A DNA stretch of 7,121 nt from JAIVJN01 sp036732565 (lineage in GTDB: Bacteria > Acidobacteriota > Vicinamibacteria > Vicinamibacterales > UBA2999): positions 1-7,121 of the forward strand of contig DAINCF010000377.1 in NCBI GenBank assembly GCA_036732565.1, in the 5' to 3' direction. Numbering within the stretch: position 1 is the first letter of the stretch; each line of letters begins with the position of its first letter. This document shows, piece after piece, positions 4,691-7,121 of the stretch. Both the position numbers and the translations under genes were made by a program. The notes under the pieces are model-generated. The model was not told the origin of the DNA, searched no databases, and saw only the letters and a program-made list of their open reading frames with translations.

Positions 4691-6658
4691 ATGTCGGACT
4701 CGAGCCGGGAGCGCTCGCCAGAAATAGACGCGCTGCTCAAGGAAGATCGCGCATTTCCACCCAACCAGGCGTTTCGCGCGCAGGCGCATGTGGCCGACGA
4801 ATCGGTCTATGCGCGCGCCGAGCGCGATCCCGAGGCGTTCTGGGCCTCGTTTGCGGCGGAGCTGGAGTGGATGCGCCCCTGGTCGCGCGTGCTCGAGTGG
4901 AATCCACCGCACGCGAAGTGGTTCGTCGACGGACAGTTGAACATCAGCGCCAACTGTCTGGATCGGCATCTCCGCACCGCGCGTCGCAACAAGGCCGCGA
5001 TTATCTGGGAAGGCGAGCCGGGCGATCGGCGCACGCTGACGTACTTCGATCTGCACCGCGAAGTCTGCCAGTTCGCGAACGTGTTGAAGAGCCTCGGCAT
5101 TCGCCGGGGCGATCGCGTCGCGCTGTACCTCCCGCTCATTCCTGAGCTCGCCATCGCCATGCTGGCGTGCGCGCGCATCGGCGCGGTGCACTCCGTCGTG
5201 TTCGGCGGCTTCAGCGCCGAGTCGCTTCGCGATCGCATCAACGACGCCACCGCGCGCTTGCTGGTGACGGCCGATGGCGGCTATCGGCGCGGACAGATCG
5301 TCCCGCTCAAGCAGATGGCCGACGAGGCGCTGGCCGAGACACCCTCGATCGAGCATGTCGTGGTCGTCGCGCGTGGACGAGAGACGATTCCTGTCACGAT
5401 GAAAGAGGGCCGCGATCGCTGGTACCACGAGCTGATGGCCAGCGCGCGCTACGGGTGCACGCCCGAGGCCATGGACGCCGAGGACATGCTCTACATCCTC
5501 TACACGTCCGGCACGACGGGGAAGCCCAAGGGCATCGTGCACACCACCGGCGGTTATCTGGTTGGCGTGTACGCGACGACGAAGTGGGTGTTCGATCTCA
5601 AAGAGAACGATGTGTACTGGTGCACCGCCGACATCGGCTGGGTGACGGGGCACAGCTATGTCGTGTACGGTCCGCTCGCCAACGGCGCCACCGTCGTGAT
5701 GTACGAAGGCGCACCCGATTGGCCGGCGAAGGATCGCTTCTGGTCGATCGTCGAGCGCTACGGCGTCACGGTGTTCTACACCGCGCCGACCGCGATCCGC
5801 GCGTTCATGCGTTGGGGCACGGATTGGCCGGCGAAGCACGACCTCTCGTCTCTTCGTCTGCTCGGATCGGTTGGTGAGCCGATCAACCCGGAGGCTTGGA
5901 TCTGGTATCACCTTCACATCGGCGGCGAGCACTGTCCCGTCGTCGACACGTGGTGGCAGACCGAGACCGGCGCGATCATGATCACGCCGCTGCCCGGGAT
6001 AACCAGCACCAAGCCTGGCTCGGCCACGCGGCCGTTTCCCGGCGTGTCCGCCGAAGTCCTCAACGACCGCGGCGAGCGCGTGGAGGTGGGTGGCGGCCTG
6101 CTGGCGCTGACGCGTCCCTGGCCGGCGATGCTGCGCGGCATCTACGGCGACCCCGAGCGCTACGCGCGCCAGTATTGGAGCCGGTGGGCGCCGGACATCT
6201 ACTTCACCGGCGACGGCGCGAAGCGCGACGACGACGGGTTCTTCTGGCTGCTTGGACGCGTGGACGACGTGATGAACGTCGCCGGGCACCGGATTGGGAC
6301 CATGGAAGTGGAGAGCGCCCTCGTCGACCATCCCAAAGTGGCCGAGGCGGCCGTGGTCGGCCGTCCGCACGAGATCAAAGGGACCGCCATCGCGGCGTTC
6401 GTGACCGTCAAAGAAGGGGTCACCCACGACCACGCCCTGGCAGAGGAGCTGAGGCAACACGTGTCGCGCAAAATCGGCGCGATCGCCAAGCCCGACGACA
6501 TTCTGTTCACGGCCGACCTGCCGAAGACGCGATCGGGCAAGATCATGCGGCGACTGCTTCGTGAGATCGCCGAAGGTAAGTCGCCGGTGGGCGATACGAC
6601 GACGCTGGCCGATCCAAGCGTGGTCAAGCGGTTGGTGGAGCAGTACCAGGAGCCCTAG
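4691..6658 (+). CDS. acs: Acetyl-CoA synthetase (AMP-forming acetate-CoA ligase)
   Basis: A 655-residue cytoplasmic enzyme that activates acetate with ATP to acetyl-AMP and then forms acetyl-CoA, feeding acetate into central metabolism. The N-terminal Acs region is followed by the P-loop YTSGTTGKPKG (271-281), WVTGHSY from W317, GSVGEP (392-397) and WWQTETG (421-427). The hinge region then runs from YFTGDG (504-509) to LGRVDDVMN (from 521), and GHRIGT begins at 532. The catalytic lysine lies in PKTRSGK (K617). V318, T319, V394, W422 and K617 each sit eight residues after the Salmonella Acs residues I recall (V310, T311, V386, W414, K609). The acetate pocket and the acetylation-controlled lysine therefore appear intact, which favours acetate over larger acids. 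The length is normal for the family. The frame is open far upstream, over the ATPase gene, but family homology begins near the ATG at 4691. No Shine-Dalgarno is seen; a -10-like box sits just before. Confidence 0.97.
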   Translation: MSDSSRERSPEIDALLKEDRAFPPNQAFRAQAHVADESVYARAERDPEAFWASFAAELEWMRPWSRVLEWNPPHAKWFVDGQLNISANCLDRHLRTARRNKAAIIWEGEPGDRRTLTYFDLHREVCQFANVLKSLGIRRGDRVALYLPLIPELAIAMLACARIGAVHSVVFGGFSAESLRDRINDATARLLVTADGGYRRGQIVPLKQMADEALAETPSIEHVVVVARGRETIPVTMKEGRDRWYHELMASARYGCTPEAMDAEDMLYILYTSGTTGKPKGIVHTTGGYLVGVYATTKWVFDLKENDVYWCTADIGWVTGHSYVVYGPLANGATVVMYEGAPDWPAKDRFWSIVERYGVTVFYTAPTAIRAFMRWGTDWPAKHDLSSLRLLGSVGEPINPEAWIWYHLHIGGEHCPVVDTWWQTETGAIMITPLPGITSTKPGSATRPFPGVSAEVLNDRGERVEVGGGLLALTRPWPAMLRGIYGDPERYARQYWSRWAPDIYFTGDGAKRDDDGFFWLLGRVDDVMNVAGHRIGTMEVESALVDHPKVAEAAVVGRPHEIKGTAIAAFVTVKEGVTHDHALAEELRQHVSRKIGAIAKPDDILFTADLPKTRSGKIMRRLLREIAEGKSPVGDTTTLADPSVVKRLVEQYQEP

Positions 6659-6669
6659 TCCAGCGCTTG

Positions 6670-6687
6670 GCAGGCCTGAAGGCCTGC
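6670..6687. repeat. Hairpin with TGAA loop after acs
   Basis: gcaggcc (6670-6676) and ggcctgc (6681-6687) pair over seven bases around a tgaa loop, 11 bases after the acs stop. It is followed by gctac, similar to the ctac end of the 28-base palindromes. It may serve as a 3'-end structure for the acs mRNA. No T-run follows. Confidence 0.5.
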
Positions 6688-6701
6688 GCTACGTACAACG
6701 C

Positions 6702-6729
6702 CGAGGGAACCCAGGGCGGGTGACCCTCG
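6702..6729. other. Interrupted inverted repeat between acs and the ABC gene
   Basis: cgaggg (6702-6707) pairs with ccctcg (6724-6729). Inside it accc (6709-6712) pairs with gggt (6718-6721) around agggc. The interior bulges are one and two bases. It lies between two other hairpins in a 112-base gap that holds no gene. Confidence 0.4.
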
Positions 6730-6740
6730 TCATCGGTAGA

Positions 6741-6760
6741 GGCGGGGTTTTTAGCCCGCC
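6741..6760 (+). repeat. GC hairpin directly before the ABC gene ribosome binding site
   Basis: ggcggg (6741-6746) and cccgcc (6755-6760) pair over six bases around an eight-base T-rich loop (gtttttag). The 3' arm ends two bases before the Shine-Dalgarno GGAG of the ABC gene. It could influence ribosome access, or it may be another member of the intergenic hairpin family. Confidence 0.45.
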
Positions 6761-6770
6761 TGGAGCAACC

Positions 6771-7121
6771 ATGGCGTTGATTGAAACTCGCGACCTCTGG
6801 AAGACCTATCGCATGGGCGAGGAGGACATTCACGCCCTCAGGGGCGTGTCGATCCAGATCGAGCGGAATGAGTACGTGGCGATCATGGGGCCGTCTGGGT
6901 CCGGCAAGTCGACGTTGATGAACCTGATCGGCTGCCTCGACACGCCCTCGAAGGGCACGTATCTCCTCAACGGCAAGGAAGTGAGCCAGATGAACGACAA
7001 CGAGCTGGCGCGCATCCGCAACGAGGAGATCGGGTTCGTCTTCCAGACGTTCAACCTGCTGCCGCGCGCCACGGCGCTCCACAACGTGGAGCTGCCGCTC
7101 GTGTATGCCGGCGTGCCGTCG
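6771..7121 (+). CDS. ABC transporter ATP-binding protein, MacB/LolD type (partial, C-terminus beyond window)
   Basis: The first 117 codons of an ATPase subunit, open to the right edge. Walker A is GPSGSGKST (residues 40-48). IHALRGVSIQIERNEYVAIMG is the typical opening of the MacB/LolD/FtsE-like group. The Q-loop is in GFVFQTFNLLPRATALHNVELPL (Q92). The signature LSGGQ, Walker B and H-loop lie outside the window. Members of this group pair with four-helix MacB/FtsX-like permeases that move substrates across or out of the inner membrane (macrolide or peptide efflux, lipoprotein release). The permease would be expected just downstream. The ATG at 6771 is supported by GGAG five bases upstream (6762-6765). 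Which subfamily and substrate cannot be told from this part. Confidence 0.93.
   Translation, partial: MALIETRDLWKTYRMGEEDIHALRGVSIQIERNEYVAIMGPSGSGKSTLMNLIGCLDTPSKGTYLLNGKEVSQMNDNELARIRNEEIGFVFQTFNLLPRATALHNVELPLVYAGVPS

Noticed and set aside
4667..6460. 597-codon minus-strand open frame opposite acs
   Set aside because: It mirrors the acs reading frame, and its translation is rich in Arg, His, Val and Asp without any recognisable motif. acs has full-length family homology.
3786..6658. ATPase and acs as a functional operon
   Set aside because: The genes are close (20 bases), but acs has its own -10-like box in the gap and the two functions are unrelated. Co-transcription is possible but not supported.

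Overview
This window is GC-rich and gene-dense, with seven protein genes, two of them cut by the window edges. No RNA gene, insertion sequence or CRISPR array is visible. The gene mix points to a soil-type bacterium of the Acidobacteriota, perhaps the Vicinamibacteria: a TonB-family transducer with a cytoplasmic N-terminal domain and Gly-rich linker, a 437-residue inositol-3-phosphate synthase, an ExeA-like ATPase, acetyl-CoA synthetase, a MacB-type ABC ATPase, and many palindromic elements between genes. This placement is inference from style and content, with no marker gene behind it.

Left part, minus strand: a TonB-family protein (869 down to the left edge, C-terminus missing), and upstream of it a small SAM-dependent methyltransferase-like protein (1605-1036). 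The methyltransferase diverges from inositol-3-phosphate synthase (ino1, 1631-2944) across only 25 bases. Plus strand, in order: ino1; a small membrane protein with a cysteine triplet and a proline-rich tail (3095-3652); an ExeA/GspA-type AAA ATPase (3786-4670); acetyl-CoA synthetase (acs, 4691-6658); and the first 117 codons of an ABC-transporter ATPase (from 6771).

Functionally this looks like a housekeeping stretch with mixed roles, not one pathway: inositol phosphate synthesis, acetate activation, envelope energy transduction and export. No clear defence, mobile or biosynthetic cluster is present. The most interesting signals lie in the non-coding DNA. Two near-identical 28-base palindromes sit at the 3' ends of two unrelated genes. 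Further hairpins fill the acs-ABC gap. A 23-base tandem duplication copies the ino1 stop codon. Three genes (methyltransferase, ino1, acs) lack a ribosome binding site but carry a -10-like hexamer placed so that transcripts would begin at or very near the start codon. The TonB protein has a cytoplasmic domain that resembles a helix-turn-helix, which is an unusual arrangement.
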